This document shows positions 31,869 to 46,800 of a DNA stretch of 64,000 nucleotides, in pieces. Origin of the DNA: Zygaena filipendulae (taxonomy: Eukaryota > Arthropoda > Insecta > Lepidoptera > Zygaenidae); assembly GCA_907165275.2 (NCBI GenBank), contig OU015659.1, positions 5,312,501 through 5,376,500 on the forward strand, given 5' to 3'. The notes beneath the pieces are model-generated. The model did no database searches. It worked only from the letters and a program-made list of their open reading frames with translations, and was not told the origin of the DNA. Every line of letters starts with the position of its first letter. The first letter of the stretch is position 1. The position numbers and the translations under genes are program-made.

Positions 31869-34800
31869 GTAATCTATTCAAAATCTTAAATTCTAAAGTC
31901 GCTATCTCCAAAAAAAAATTGTCACGCTTCTTAACATAAAAAGGTAAATGGTACCTATTTGTATCATCTTCGAGACCAGCAGGTCAATTATGTAACTTTT
32001 GTTGCTATCATATTTCAGTTTCAATCAAAAAATATCAATCAATCAGCCTATTGCAGTCCACTGCTGGACGTAGGCCTCCCCAAGGGCACCCCACAGTACA
32101 CGATCTCCCGCTTTCCTCATCCAGCCACTACCAGCGACCTTCCTCAGGTCATCGGTCCAAATAGCGAGTTGTGAAAAATTTATCATGTTTAGACAGCTTC
32201 GACTCTTGAAGTACCTACCTATATTTATTTTGGTTGATTGCTAGATATTGTAGGTGCCTGTTAAAACGTGCATATTATCTCGCGAAACCGCTATGTTTTT
32301 GATTGCAAACGAAAAATTATAGAAATAAAATTTACATAACTAATGTTTTGATCATTCGGTTTAAGCTCTAACATTTTCTTTTTTATCATAGTACTTAAAT
32401 TTTAATTAAAATTATATTACAGAGTTACTGTTATCAAGTACTTTAGAAAGAGCTAGTAATAATTAGGTAATGTTTATAACTTTACAAAACTTTTAGTAGG
32501 AAATTGAATTAGTTGTCTGCCTTGACCATAAACCTTGATCTGCCGTAAGTTAAATACCTATTTGCAAATCTAAAATTTAACTGCTATAAACTGACATGTC
32601 TGTTTAGTTTCCGTTAATAGATGACTATTATAGTCCTATATCTTAATATCTGTACGTAAGTACAATAAATATATTAAACCTGTGACCTTTTTAGACGTCA
32701 ATACCTAATGTAGAAGCAATGAATAGTTCAACACAAAAGGGACAAGGCATGATCATTTTTGGAATTTGCATCTTTTGGTTGTAACTATTAAACTCGGTTT
32801 AAACCCGAAAATGGCAGGCTTTTATCGGGTTTAATCTCAAGCACCGGGTTGGTTCCCCATCTATACTTAGTTGTAACTTATTGGATACATTTTATAAATC
32901 ACCAAATTGAAATATGTAGGTATAAAGATTTTCTGCGGGAATTCCAAAACATGTGATTATAACCGAGGGAACAGGCGAACGTTATAGTACTTTTTAACTG
33001 ACTTCTAAAAAGGAGGAGATTCTCAATTCGACGCCTTTGGTTTTTTTTGAAACCACCAAACTGAAATATAATTAAGTATATTATTAGAAAATTAGAAAGT
33101 TTATCCTTACATATTATTATTATAAAACAAAGTCCTCCACCGCATTTGTCCGATTGTCTGTCTGTTCGCGATAAACTCAAAAACTACCGAACGGATTTTC
33201 ATGGGGTTTTCACAAATAGACCGCGGGTGAAACTGCGGTGAACAGCTAGTGATTTATAAAGCAAACTACATAATACTATATTGGGTATAAGGTTACGTTA
33301 GCTTAACCAATTTGGTAATACCGCATACTTTGCTTACAGTATGGCCTCTATTCGTCGTTTATAGGCTGTTTCGTGTACACGGTGTTTGGATCGTGTAAGG
33401 ATATTACTCTGGGACCCACCGCGTTGATGGCTCTCATGACTTATGAGCAAATTAGAGGCAGAAATTTCGACTATGCCGTACTCCTATGCTTTCTCACGGG
33501 CGTTGTTCAATTCGTAATGGGAGTGTTGCGTTTAGGTAAGCTATATATACATATACTATATTTGTATAGGTACCATAATTATATTTTAATTATTATTTAA
33601 GTTTAGATACCGTATTTGTTTCTTAATCGACCTCGATATACCTTTATTTGGTTTTCAGTATTGTATCAGTATTGGTAGATTAGCATATTTAAGCAGATCT
33701 AAATCTGCTTTATAAATCCCAACAAATACAACTAACTCTATTGATTTGAAATGAAATAAATAGTTTGGTTTAAAAACTATTATTTAAAATTTTAGTTCCA
33801 TAGTGTGTCATCCATTCCATAGTGTGTCATCCAATTTTGTATACACATTTAGTTTGGATGACAATGTGTGATTTATTCTTTTTAGCGCATTTTAAAAAAG
33901 TTTTTTTGTTAAGTTTTTTCTATCGAGACTTATTTATAAACCTAAATTGCTAGTAGTAAATTGCTAGTAGGAATAGTATAATTATGCTGTCTTATTACAC
34001 ACTAAGTTATTGCCTTCTTTTTTTAATCTTAATCCTTTTCCAGCGTTAAATACTTCAAAAATGGACTTAAAGACTTTCGTTAATAAATGCTAGTAGAGAC
34101 ACCTATAGTAAATGCTATTTCATTACAAGCGCAGTAGCATCTTATTGTTTTTGCTTCAGGTGTGCTTATAGACTTCATATCAGTGCCAGTGACGGTCGGC
34201 TTCACTTCCGCCACGTCAGTGATCATCGCCGTGTCACAACTGAAGAGCTTGCTGGGTCTCAAGTTCGAGTCTGGCGGATTCTTAAGCACAGTCAAACAGG
34301 TTTGTATGAACACGCTTGTTTTTAGCAGTTTCGATTTTGTTTTTGTTGTCAAGTTTAAATGCTGCAGAAGTATTAAAAAATCTTTTTATCCCTATTTTAC
34401 ATACATTCAAAAACGAAAACGTTCATTTTCGTCTTAAATGTTTTCTAACGTAACCATACTTAGAGTGAACATAGCGGACGGCTTAACTCATTCAATATTC
34501 CATACTAATCTATTCTAATTACCTACTAATATAATAAAGAGTAAAGATTTGATTTTTTGTTTGTTTGTTTGTTACGATTTAACTCAAAAACTACTAGACC
34601 TAATTCAAAAGTTCTTTCACCATTAGAAAGCTACATTGTCCCTATATTATATATTGCTATATTGTAATCCGGAATTCCCGCGGGAACTCCGAAATTATCG
34701 CGGGTGAAACCGCGCGGGACAGCTAGTCGTATATGTATATTGTATACATATAGGTACGTAAATCACAATGACGTAATATTCTTCTATCGCCGCCGATAAG

Positions 34801-37800
34801 CGTACTTCACTGTACTTCACGGTACGTAAGTTGCTGATATTTTGTTTTTTTTTTGCCCAAATTTTTGTTGTTATTTTTAATTTCTGTTCATATAGACTCC
34901 AAGGCAGTTTATTTTATTAGGTGAACTTTATTGTGACATTTTGTGATAAATAAGTCTTACGGCCGCACTGAGAGTCGTTCATTAAATTAATCTTAATTGG
35001 CATTTAACTTCTTTACGTCTCAATGGATAGTAAATACCTATTCAGGTTTAGGCACAGCAGCACTTCATTCACATTTTGAATTCAATGTTTTTTACGATGC
35101 GACGTGAAAAAACATGAAGTAGGTATCGATTTACTTTACTACGTAGATATGCTTACATACTGTGATACTGCATACGTTTCCGGTTAATTAATTGACTGGA
35201 ACAAATAACAAGTGATAAGAATGTGTCTGTACTTATTTAATTGGGAGCGATACTTTCTCTCAAATACTTGGAAATTAAACTTTCATTTCATTAATTCTCT
35301 GGTCTAATTATAGTCTTTGGAAATTTTTAAGTTATTTATGTTTTGTATACTTCTTATATGTCGCTATCTTATCCAATGTTGATGTTCGAATTTAAAGAGG
35401 AACAAGTCGCCATAATTGTTATTACTTATTTCTCTCTCGATATTTACCTTCCGAGGTAGAATTCTAATGTTTAGAGTCATCATAGTTATTGAATTATAAC
35501 AATTTACTTTCAGGTGTGTTTAAATTTACCCAAAGCCAAATTTGCAGACAGTATATTGGGTGTCTCGTGCATAGTTATTTTATTACTATTGCGTGTAAGT
35601 ATTTTGATTTTTATATCTATTAAACATCTAGCATACTACTGCTAAGAGCTAAAATCAATTAATGAGGGCCAAGCGATATCATTAACTTACCATGCCTCTC
35701 CGCTAATAAATCCGGGTTCGATTACTAGTGGAGAGGACTTTGTGTGATGAAAAATGTACCACTTCCCGATCACGGAGTATTATAGAATTATCCAATTTAT
35801 ACTAACATACGAGTTCGTATGTAATAATATGTACGTATGGTATAAACCAATTTTGTGTAGTTTCTACCTTACAAGCTAGGTGTATGTAACAGGGATGTTG
35901 ACTACTTTTGAAAATCAAAATTCTAATTAGTCCGTCAGTTAGAAAATAAAAAAACAATAGACACGTAAGTATTTTTTGCTTTTCCAAATAAATTAAAATA
36001 CACCGAGATAAAGCGCGTTAAAGTTTAGGGTGGGGGGATCGTGACGTCACGCGAAATTTTAACTCAATGTATCGCCGTTATTTTTTGATTACGTAAAAAA
36101 ATAAAAAATACGTGTTCAATATTTTTTATTAATCTGTAAGACGGACTTAAAAAAACCAATTAGTACACATGCCCATTCGTCACAACACACCGAAGAATGA
36201 CAAATTCACAAGACACAGATCAATGATCTGTCTGTCGAGAAGTGTTATTACCTCGTTATTATCATTACCAAAGACATCATAAGAGAATAGACGAACAATA
36301 CAAACTTTTACTATGCAATCCACGTCAACCAATTTTTGCGGGGGAATGATCAAAATAAAAACCAATCACAACGTTGCGACGCGACGCAATCAAATACCAG
36401 TCACCACAAAGTACATTTCAAATAACCAATCACATCGCTTTCTGTCAAGTGGTATTTATAGACAATAGTCTGCTAGCCAACGGCATTTTGTTAGCATGAG
36501 ATCATTTGACGGTTGCGTAGCATATTGTCAATCTATTCTCTTTCAATATCTTTGATCATTACTATTATTGTTTTTAACTTCGTTGCACTTATCGCTTCGT
36601 AATAGGCGTAACATGTTTTTATTCGTTTTCAGAAAGTAAAAGACATTAAGCTACGTCCTAGCAGGAAGGTTTTAAAAAAGGCTCTATGGCTTCTGTCGAC
36701 CTCGAGGAATGCTCTAGTGGTCGTCATATGTTCACTTATATCGTATGTGTTCGATGTGGTGTCGTCGCCACCGTTCCAGCTGACGGGGATTGTGAGGTGA
36801 TCATTGTACTAATTCACTTAAAAAAGTTTTTAAAATTCCCATTCCCATCCTTTCACACTAAAAAAACACATGTAAAAAGAAGTCATTGAAGAGAAAATAA
36901 TTACGTACTTTTAGCGGTTAACGTAGGTACCTATCTTCTTTTTGTTACACTTAAAATTCAAAGTTAATTATATATTTTTTATTCTTTTTTAATGATACGT
37001 ATTTCAAAAACTACACGATATAGCCTATTAAAAAAATTCAAATAAATACTTTTTAATTCCTATAACTTTGAATTTTTTTCAGAATTTTACACCACAAACG
37101 TTTATCACATAAAATTTAAATATACGTATTTAAACTGATGCGGGGCTAGAATCCGCGACTCCTGCCCCCTCAGCCAAGTTGAGAGTCTATGATCATTAAC
37201 GAATGTACAATAGGGATGTGGACTACTTTTGAAAATCCAAATTCTAATTAGTCCGTCAGTTAGAAAATAAAAAAACAATAGATACGTATTTTTTGCTTTT
37301 TCAAATAAATTAAAATATACAGATATAAAGCGCATTAAAGTTTAGGATGAGGGGGTCGTGACGTCACTAACCGCTAAAACCGCCATACAAACTGTCAGAA
37401 TAGTCATGCGAAATTTCCACTCAATATATCGCCGTTATTTTTGGATTACGTAAAAAAAAAAAATACGTGTCCAATATTTTTTAATAATCTATAAGACAGA
37501 CTAAAAAAGAAAAATTACTCAACATGCCCATTTTTCTTAACCACGTGATACGACGATACATTCCTTAGTTTTCTATAGCGTCAACGATTATAGATTGTGA
37601 ACTTGGCTAAGGGGGCTGGTTTAGTAGTCAGTTTCGCTACACACTATAGTAGACCAACGATCCTATCATATTTATGTACCTATTTAATTTATTTTAAAAC
37701 AGCAACGCCTAAGTAAACAATTACAGATGGAAACGCTCACCTCCATGACTTAGAGGTGATGGCGTTACAACTCCAGTTGTTCAATAAATGTTTACATTTG

Positions 37801-40800
37801 ATAGATAATATCATTAACCAAAATGAGAATCGTTTCAAAACCAGTCGAAGCAAACATAAAGTTTTAAGAAATTATGTGTTGTTAAAATGATTGTTAATAT
37901 TATGTGTACCTATATGCTCGAGTGTGTAGCTAAAGCTGATGTATGATACATACGATTGCATACCAGCGAAGTTCTGGTACAGGATGTTAGCGAAATCAAA
38001 GAGCTTATTGAAACAGGCTATTCGGTATTCTACTTTCATCGCGAAAATCTAACATTCTTTTACACGAACCTTATCATTAGAAAAAGCATACCAATGTAAC
38101 CAATGGATCATTTCATACCAAAAAGTCAATCACCTGCGTAAGCCCAAAATTATAGGCGCAAAGTAGGCGCTTTAATTCGCATAATTCTGCTATATCTGGT
38201 CACACTGATACTGCCATCCTTTTATTAAAAGGCCGTAATTTTTGACTATTTTATTTATTTATAATTTTTTTCAATTTATTGGGTTAATAAACAGTGTGCA
38301 CAATAAATACTTATAGCACAGATAATATAATACTATAATATATAATAATACTATATAATATTATAATACTATATAATATTATAGTAACTTAGCTAAATTT
38401 ACTAATCGGGAATTTTCCAGGGTATGAAAATCCAAATTCTAATTAGTCCGTCAGTTAGAAAGTAAAAAATAGACACGTATTCTTTGTTTTTTTCAAATTA
38501 ACGAAAATAAACATAGATAAAGCGCACTAAAGTTTAGGGTGGGGGACTCGTGACGTCAATATTCAGTATAAACACCATACAAACTGCACCGGGTTGTGAC
38601 GTTACGCGAAACTTCAACTCAATGTGTCGGCGTAATTTTTTGATTACCTACGTTAAAAAAAGAAAAAATACCTGTCCAATATTTTTTGCTAATCTACACG
38701 ACGGACTAAAAATAAAAAAATTGTCAAGTAGCCAATTGTACCACCAATACTATTAACCACAAGTTACTACAAGAAACTAGGTATAAACCTGTACTGTAGG
38801 GTTACAGGAGTTTCGGACGAGAAACACTGCGAAAATTGTACATATACCTAAGAGTGAACGATAATGCCAAGCATTATATAAGCACTAGTTGTGCCCCGCG
38901 GTTTCACCCGCGTTAATTTCAGAGTTCCCGGGGGAATTCCTGGATAAAAATTACCCTATGTGTTAATCTGATGTATAAGCTATATTATTGTAAAGTATCA
39001 TTTAAATCCATTCAGTAGTTTTTGCGTGAAAGAGTGACAAACATCCATCCATCCATACATACTTACAAACTTTCGCGTTTATAATATTAGTAGGATTATA
39101 ATTGGACATAGATAAGCAATAGTGTGTTAACCCACACTGGAGAAATTTTGAGTAAATCGTGTTTTAAAAGTAGGAGCGCCATTTTGTGTCAATGTTTTTA
39201 TGTTCAATATTTAGTTACATATTTAAGCAATGTAATAAGGTAAACACATAATTAAAAAACGTTCCCTGTCAATAAATCGTTCTGAATCAATAACTTAATT
39301 TTGTGGGTTAACATGTTATTGCTTATCTGCGTCCAATTAATGTTTATTTTCCAGAGAGGGTCTTCCATCGTGGAATATACCGCCATTCAGTACGCACCGT
39401 GACGGCAAAGATGTGACATTTATCGAAATGTGCTCCGATCTCGGATCATCTATTGTTCTAGTTCCAATTATAAGCGTTCTAGGAAACGTTGCGATAGCTA
39501 AAGCGTTCGGTAAGTTGGCCCTGGTAATTAAATACAATCTTCATCTTGCTCTATCTGAAATAACAGCGGCGAATAGATACTAAAATAATGCTGAATTTAG
39601 TAGATGCGATTTGAGACTTGTTTCGGATTTAGTAAGTAGGTATGTCTAGCGCCAGTCGCAAAAAAAATTACCTCTAAGATATTTCATTTAAAAACATAGG
39701 TAAGGTAAATTCTTTATTATTTTTTTCAACTACAATGGGCTGGTCAACCAAATTTTAGTTTTTAATCCGTCTTGTAGATTATTCCCCCCGCAAAAATTGT
39801 AAAAATATTGGGCACGTATTTTTTAATTTTCTACGTAATCAAAAAATAACGGAGATTGTCGCGTGACGTCACAACGTGCTATAAACAAGACGGCCGAAGA
39901 CAAGACCGCGACTAAATATAATAAATTTTCATACCCCGGAAACAAGCCTATTGCTGCGTTTATCTTGACAGCAAAAGTAAATAGAAATCCGACATTTTAA
40001 AATTAAATCTTACTTTCTTGAGGTAAGTACCTACTTTTATAATATAATATACTTAATTGTTTTTTTTTTGTGTTTTTATGCCACTGCACTGGTTTGATTC
40101 CATAGCAAAAGTAGTAGTTATAGATAGAAACAGAGTTTTTGTCACAAAATCTGATATTGTATGTAATCTACATACATATTATAAATTCTTTTACGGCAAC
40201 CTATTTGATTTTGAATAAAAATAAAAAGCTGTGTGAATATTATTATGATTGATATGTAATGCAAAACTTGCACAATAATCGCGCAAGTCCTAGAAGACTA
40301 GTGTTCGTTAACACTGAGACTGGGTCTTCGAGCCTGACCTCCTCTCACTCCGTACTAGACCTGAGGGCCTCAAGACGGAAAACATTAGAAAGATTCCGGC
40401 CTTGAGCCGAGCCAAAAAACTATTATTAGTGGGACAATTATGATTTCAGCCAACGGCCAGCCGGTGGACGCGACGCAAGAGCTCATAACTCTATCCTTCT
40501 CTAACCTACTGGGCTCGTTTTTGGGCGCGATGCCTATCACCGGCTCGTTCTCCCGCAGCGCCGTCAACCACGCGAGCGGGGTGTCCACGCAGTTCGGCAG
40601 TATCTACACAGGTACCTACAGATACGGGCGTAGCCAAGTTATAAATCTATAATTACCAAGTTCTGTATGTATTTTAGAAAAAATATTGGTTACGTGACAA
40701 ACTACAAAAATATGTAATAAGTAGAACAAAATTCACGAAACTTAAAGGCCTAATATCTTGAAAACCGTTGATTTCCCAGCTGAATTTCCACGTCTAAAAT

Positions 40801-43800
40801 GTTCGTACTGGTGTAGGGAATATCATAGTTTCGGATATGTCGGAGGTTTTCTGACACCCTGTATAAACGTGAGTTACCGAGGGCGAATGACCTTTACATT
40901 TTTGATTTCTCGGCGCATCAAAGAAAAGGCAAAACTAAACTTTTGGTTGAACGACATTTTTTCCCTCATCAGGTATTCTGGTCCTGCTGTCACTGAGTCT
41001 TCTCACCCCGTATTTTTACTACATTCCCAAGGCCTCCCTCGCCGCGGTCGTCATATGCGCTGTCATATTCATGATAGAGTATGAGGTAAGCGTGTCTATA
41101 AGACGTATGTACGGTCATTTACAAAAGCCTATACATTATTTTTCACCGACCTGTTAATTAATCATCCGAGCTAGGATGCGCAACACGATAAAATTTTATC
41201 GAGCCATTTTACCGATTCTCGTCGACATTTTATATCGTTTTGTCTACCAGTGGTAAAAAATGTTTAACCGAATCTAGTCTTAACCCCGCTACTGCACTTT
41301 TTTGCTTAGACGCCCACAAATATTTGTCGTGTCGACAATTTTATCTTTCGTTCGATAAACATATCGTGGCGCGCATCTTAGCTATGCAAGTTCTGTACGA
41401 CTGGAAAGATTGAAATTATTCACTTAATATACTTATGTTTAGTAACTTACTTAATATATTTATTTATGCTTTGTCGAAGTGAGAGTTTCCGAAGGATTCT
41501 CGAAATGCACAAGAGTGACAACGAAGCATAAAACAAGTTTTTTTGTATAAATAGATAACTCACATAATTAATTGCAAGTTCAGTTACCACTAATATTAGA
41601 ACATATTATAACTTTAAACTGACAGCGTGCTAGTGGAGAGTTTGTTGTGCAGCCTTTTCTTCAGCTATAATAAAATATCCACCCTTCACAGCTTCACTAG
41701 GAAGCTGTGAAGGGTGGATATTTTATAGGTGCTGTCATACCTAATAATTTTATTGACGTCAAAAAAGCCACATTATGGACCAAATTTTAATAAATAATTT
41801 GACTTTGACTATAAGCCACCCCCCTAGACAAATTCAAATTGTTAACGATTGTACAATGACAATTTGGCTAGAAAGCGAATGCTAGTTACGGAAAACTCTA
41901 ATACGTATAATAGCCAGACGTATTTTGTTTCTCGAAAATAACCAAAAATCAACTCGCTCGGGTCAAGAAACACAACTCATCGTCAGCCTCAGCTAGATCT
42001 ATCTATATGTCTACACGTGTGCAAATGCGTTTTTACAATTTTTTCATAAAGAAAAAAAAAACTATGTATAGATCTTCGCAAATTGCTGTACCCGTGTATT
42101 TATACAAGTGTGGAGTATTCAAGTATTCAATGGCAGCTAAATTAGAAGCCTCAATTGCGTCATTTGTTTTTTGCACGAATAGCCTTGCCATTTTAGGAAA
42201 AGCAAAAAGTGATTCAATGTTGATATTACGAATAATACAGTGTCAATCAAATTTTTTATTAACAAATTCAGCATTCAATATAATCTGGTAATTTTTGACT
42301 AATGAGAATAAAAATCTACTAACGCCAGTTATCTTAATATTTCAATTCTTGAAATTTGAATTACATAAATTAATGACTAACGGTCGCACTCAGAGTCGAC
42401 TTTAATGATTACTTAGTTAAGTATAGATTTTTAAAACAAAACTGCCGCAATCAGAGACGTTCAGTAAATTAATGTTAATTGGCATTTAAAGAGACGTAAC
42501 TTAATTAGTTAAATGCCAATTAACATTAATTTACTGAACGTCTCTGATTGCGGCAGTTTTGTTTTAAAAATCTATACTTAACTAAGTAATCATTAAAGTC
42601 GACTCTGAGTGCGGCGGTAAGGATCACTACTTATAATTTACTAATTGTGCCCCTCGGTTTCACCCGCGTTAATTTCAGAGTTCCCGCGGGAATTCCGGGA
42701 GAAAAAGTACCCTATGTGTTAATCTGATGTATAAGCTATATTATTGTAAAGTTTCATTTAAATCCATCCAGTAGTTTTTGCGTGAAAGAGTAACAAACAT
42801 CCATCCATCCATCCATCCATCCATCCATACATTCTTACAAACTTTCGCGTTTGTAGGATATTATCTATCACTTGGGACAAGTATAGATGGGCAATCAACC
42901 CGGTGCTTGGGTTTAAATCCGATAAAAGCCAGCTTTTACGGTCTTTTTAACCGACTTCCAAAAAGGAGGAGGTTCTATGTTCGATTGTATGTATGTTTTT
43001 TTTTTTTTTTTTTTTTTATGTATGTTCACCGATTACTCGAAGACGGTTAGACCGATTTGAAAAATTCTTTTTTTGTTTGAAAGGGTATACTCCCAATTAG
43101 GTCCCATTGCCACCAAGTCGGGATCTGATGATGGGATCTTGGAGAAATCGAGGGAACTCTTCAAAAATTATAGGCACACCTATAGCGATTTGGGTATTTT
43201 TGATAGTAAATCGTTCATTTACTTTCGGAAAGCAAAATTTGAAGAAGTGGAACTGATGATGAAGACCACAGGTGGTCATCGGAACAACTTAAAAATAATA
43301 CGTATTTCACGGGTTCCGATTGAAGCGATTTCAAAAATTGTTTTTTTGTTTGAAAGGGGATACTCTCAAATCAATTCCATTGTCACCAAGTCGAGATCTG
43401 ATGATGGAATCTTGGAGTAATCGAGGGAACTCTTCAAAAATTATGAGAACACTTATGGCGATTTTTGTATTTTTTATAGTAAAACGTTTCTTTGCTTTCG
43501 GAAAGCAAAATTTGAAGAAGAGGAACTGATGATGAAGACCACAGATGGTCATCGGAACTACTCAATAATGGGTATTTCACGGGTTCCGAATCGTTAACTT
43601 TAATTGGTTTCTAAACAATTTATGCCCGTCACAATGTATATGGTGAAGTGAAACTGATGGTGATGTACTAGGAGAACTCCTCAACAATTAACGTCCCTGC
43701 GTCGGGAAAAGCAATATTTTGTAAAAGGTGATGAGCAGTTGACATTAGGCTATTGTAACTTAGAGAAATTACGAACTAAGTCACTTAAAAGCGAGAAATA

Positions 43801-46800
43801 AACAAAATTTTAACAAAAAAATTAAAACCGACTTCCAAAAACACAAAACTAAAAAACTAAAAATAAAAAGCTAAAAATAACAAAATACCGATTTAATCCA
43901 AAAGACAAAAATACACGTAATATTATTATTGGTTTGGGCTACCACTGATCGGTATGAAGTCGGTGACAAGCCAAATATGGAGGGGAAAGATGGGCTAAGT
44001 CGACTCCCGCCACCAGCTCTTCGTGAGCAGAACAACCCAAGTGGGCAGACACCAGCGGGCTTGTCACCGAATTCAAACCGATCAGTGGTAGCCCAAACCA
44101 ATAATAATATTACGTGTATTTTTGTCTTTTGGATTAAATCGGTATTTTGTTATTTTTAGCTTTTTATTTTTAGTTTTTTAGTTTTGTGTTTTTGGAAGTC
44201 GGTTTTAATTTTTTTGTTAAAATTTTGTTTTATCGGGTTTACACCCGAAAACGGCAGGCTTTTATCGGGTTTATCCCAAGCATCGGGTTGATTGCCCACC
44301 TATATGGACAAGTATTTTTTACAAGATTGCCGAATTCAATTAAAAAAATACTGTAGAAACGAATCTTTATTAATTAGATTAGATGGAGATAAGGCATTTA
44401 TGAATTAGTATTATTATTGTCATCTACACTAACTTTATTGATAAAACCAAAAGCGATACAGAGGATAAGAAATTGGATATGTTAGTACATGGTCAATAAC
44501 AGAAAACCAATCGCGCTATTCTATTAAGAACGATATTACGAAAACAAAACCACAATTATGATTATCACCGATAACATTAGGTGCGAAATTGTGAACAACG
44601 CAACGTGTGAGTTGGCAGGAAAATGTGATTTATAAAAATACCAATAATTGATAGTCAATAAGATTATGGAGATAGATTATAGTGATATAATATATTAATT
44701 GTATCAATAGATTTCATATCACATTATATAGATATTATGAGTTAAGTAGATAGATAATTATTATTATAATAATAATAGAAAAATAATATAATAATATAGT
44801 ACGATAGAACTATATTCCCTATAATTTGATTCAAGTGTCGCGCTTTTTGTAATAACTGTGGATGGTCCAGGAACGCACCCGCAGCGCAGCATGTTTTTTT
44901 CATCGTGAATGCAAAATGGAGAGAAGAAACAGAATAGAAAATTTAATTAAATAGGAATTGTAATTTATTTAAATATAAATCTAAATTGCTCGCTAATTCC
45001 TATAATTATTTTAAGAGTAATAAATCACTGATGATCAAAGGGAATAGCACTTACTGTGTCTACTTTTTCTCCTGCATCCCAAAAGTATTAACATTTTTAT
45101 ATCTTCATAAGTTTTTTTTTTCCAAAAATAGGGGTCAACCCCACACGAAGAGACAAACAGGGGCTTGTTCGGTAAAGTTCGCGATCGAAATTTCCCCACC
45201 TCGGATCGGTCACTAGTATTTCTGCTACCAGTGTTCAGTTGGGCGCCTCACTTGGTGATTAAACTTTTCTGTAGGTTGCACAACGTGTGGTGGCGCCCTG
45301 GTGGGCGTCCGAAACCTTTTCGTTCTGATTGATTTATTTACATACACTAGATTGAGTTGCCCTTCTATCTGTTCTGTGTGTTAATGAATAAGCATTGTTG
45401 CAGGTGGTGAAGCCGATGTGGCGGTCGCGGCGCGCCGACCTGCTGCCCGCGTTCGCCACCTTCGCTCTCTGCCTGCTGGTGGGGGTCGAGCTGGGCATTT
45501 TGGGGGGCGTGGCGGTCAACGTCCTACTGCTGCTGTATCCCAGCGCGAGGCCGCAGCTCGACGCTGAAGTCGTTACGGTATGAATACGACGTTTGTTTGC
45601 GATAATTCGCAATAAAACCTTTTTCTATTTTTTTAAACTATATGACATTTATGCATTGATTTTCTTTTCATTAGGCTTTCAACATTTGTACGTTTCAATT
45701 CATATTTTTCTATTAAATTTATAAATCCTTTAAATAAGTGTTTTTCTCACGACTATAAACCCAACAACGTTTATTATAGTAATACCACTTTTTTCTCAAT
45801 AGGACCTGTTGATAGCGCCACCATCTACTTAAGTAAAATTCCTAACATTTTTTTAAAGTTATATCACTCCTAAAATAACAATATCATCAAAATCCCTGAT
45901 ATAGTACGGAGATAGTTATATGTGCTTCTATATGATCAATTTATTTGTTTGTTTATTACCTACGTTTTCACGCCTTAACTATCATTATAAAACTTTGAAT
46001 TACACGTTTCAGGTGAGAAGTACAGAAAAGAACTACTTTACTTTTATCACGTGGCAGTGATTACGTATTATTTATTTATTTAACAATTAATGCTCACAAG
46101 GACAATGGGGTCACGTATTTTTGAATCGCTTGAATCACTTTCGCACACGGAATCGTGAATTCACATGCGAATGCTGATACATTTTTTAAGCATTCACATG
46201 ATTGTATAAGATTATCTGATCACGATCTTAAAATATGACTACACCTTTTTGTAACACCGTGTATACATATACATCTTTCTGACAATACGTGATACGGTTG
46301 GTATATACGCACTTTCCGCTCGTTACAGACCGCGACCGGTTTCAGCTACCTGCTGGTGACGGTGGGCAACAGTCTGTACTTCCCCGGGGTGGAGTTCATA
46401 CGGCAGTACGTGGAACGCGCCGCGGCGAAGCAGGGCGGGTGCAGCATGCCCGTTGTCATCGACTGCCGATACGTATTGGGTACGTAATACGTACAGCCAA
46501 CATTAAAAATACACAAACACCTTTGTGAATCTTCGAACTTTATCACTATAGCGATAAGATTCGATTACTGTCAAAAGTTATTTCTTTACTTCTTATTTAG
46601 CAAACTATAAATGAACGGCTTCGCAGTATACTAAATTGACGTCATACTTTACAGTGATATCAGTAATAACGGAACACCCCCATACCGCGCCTATCCTACT
46701 TCCTACTAATATTATAAATGTGAAAGTGTGGATGTTTAGATGTTTGGATGTTTGTTACTCAATCACGCAAAAACGGCTGAACGGATTTGGATGAAATTTG

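Noticed and set aside
45334..45612. Minus-strand open frame opposite SLC26 exon 9
   Set aside because: Antisense shadow of a GC-rich exon whose plus-strand reading is clearly SLC26.
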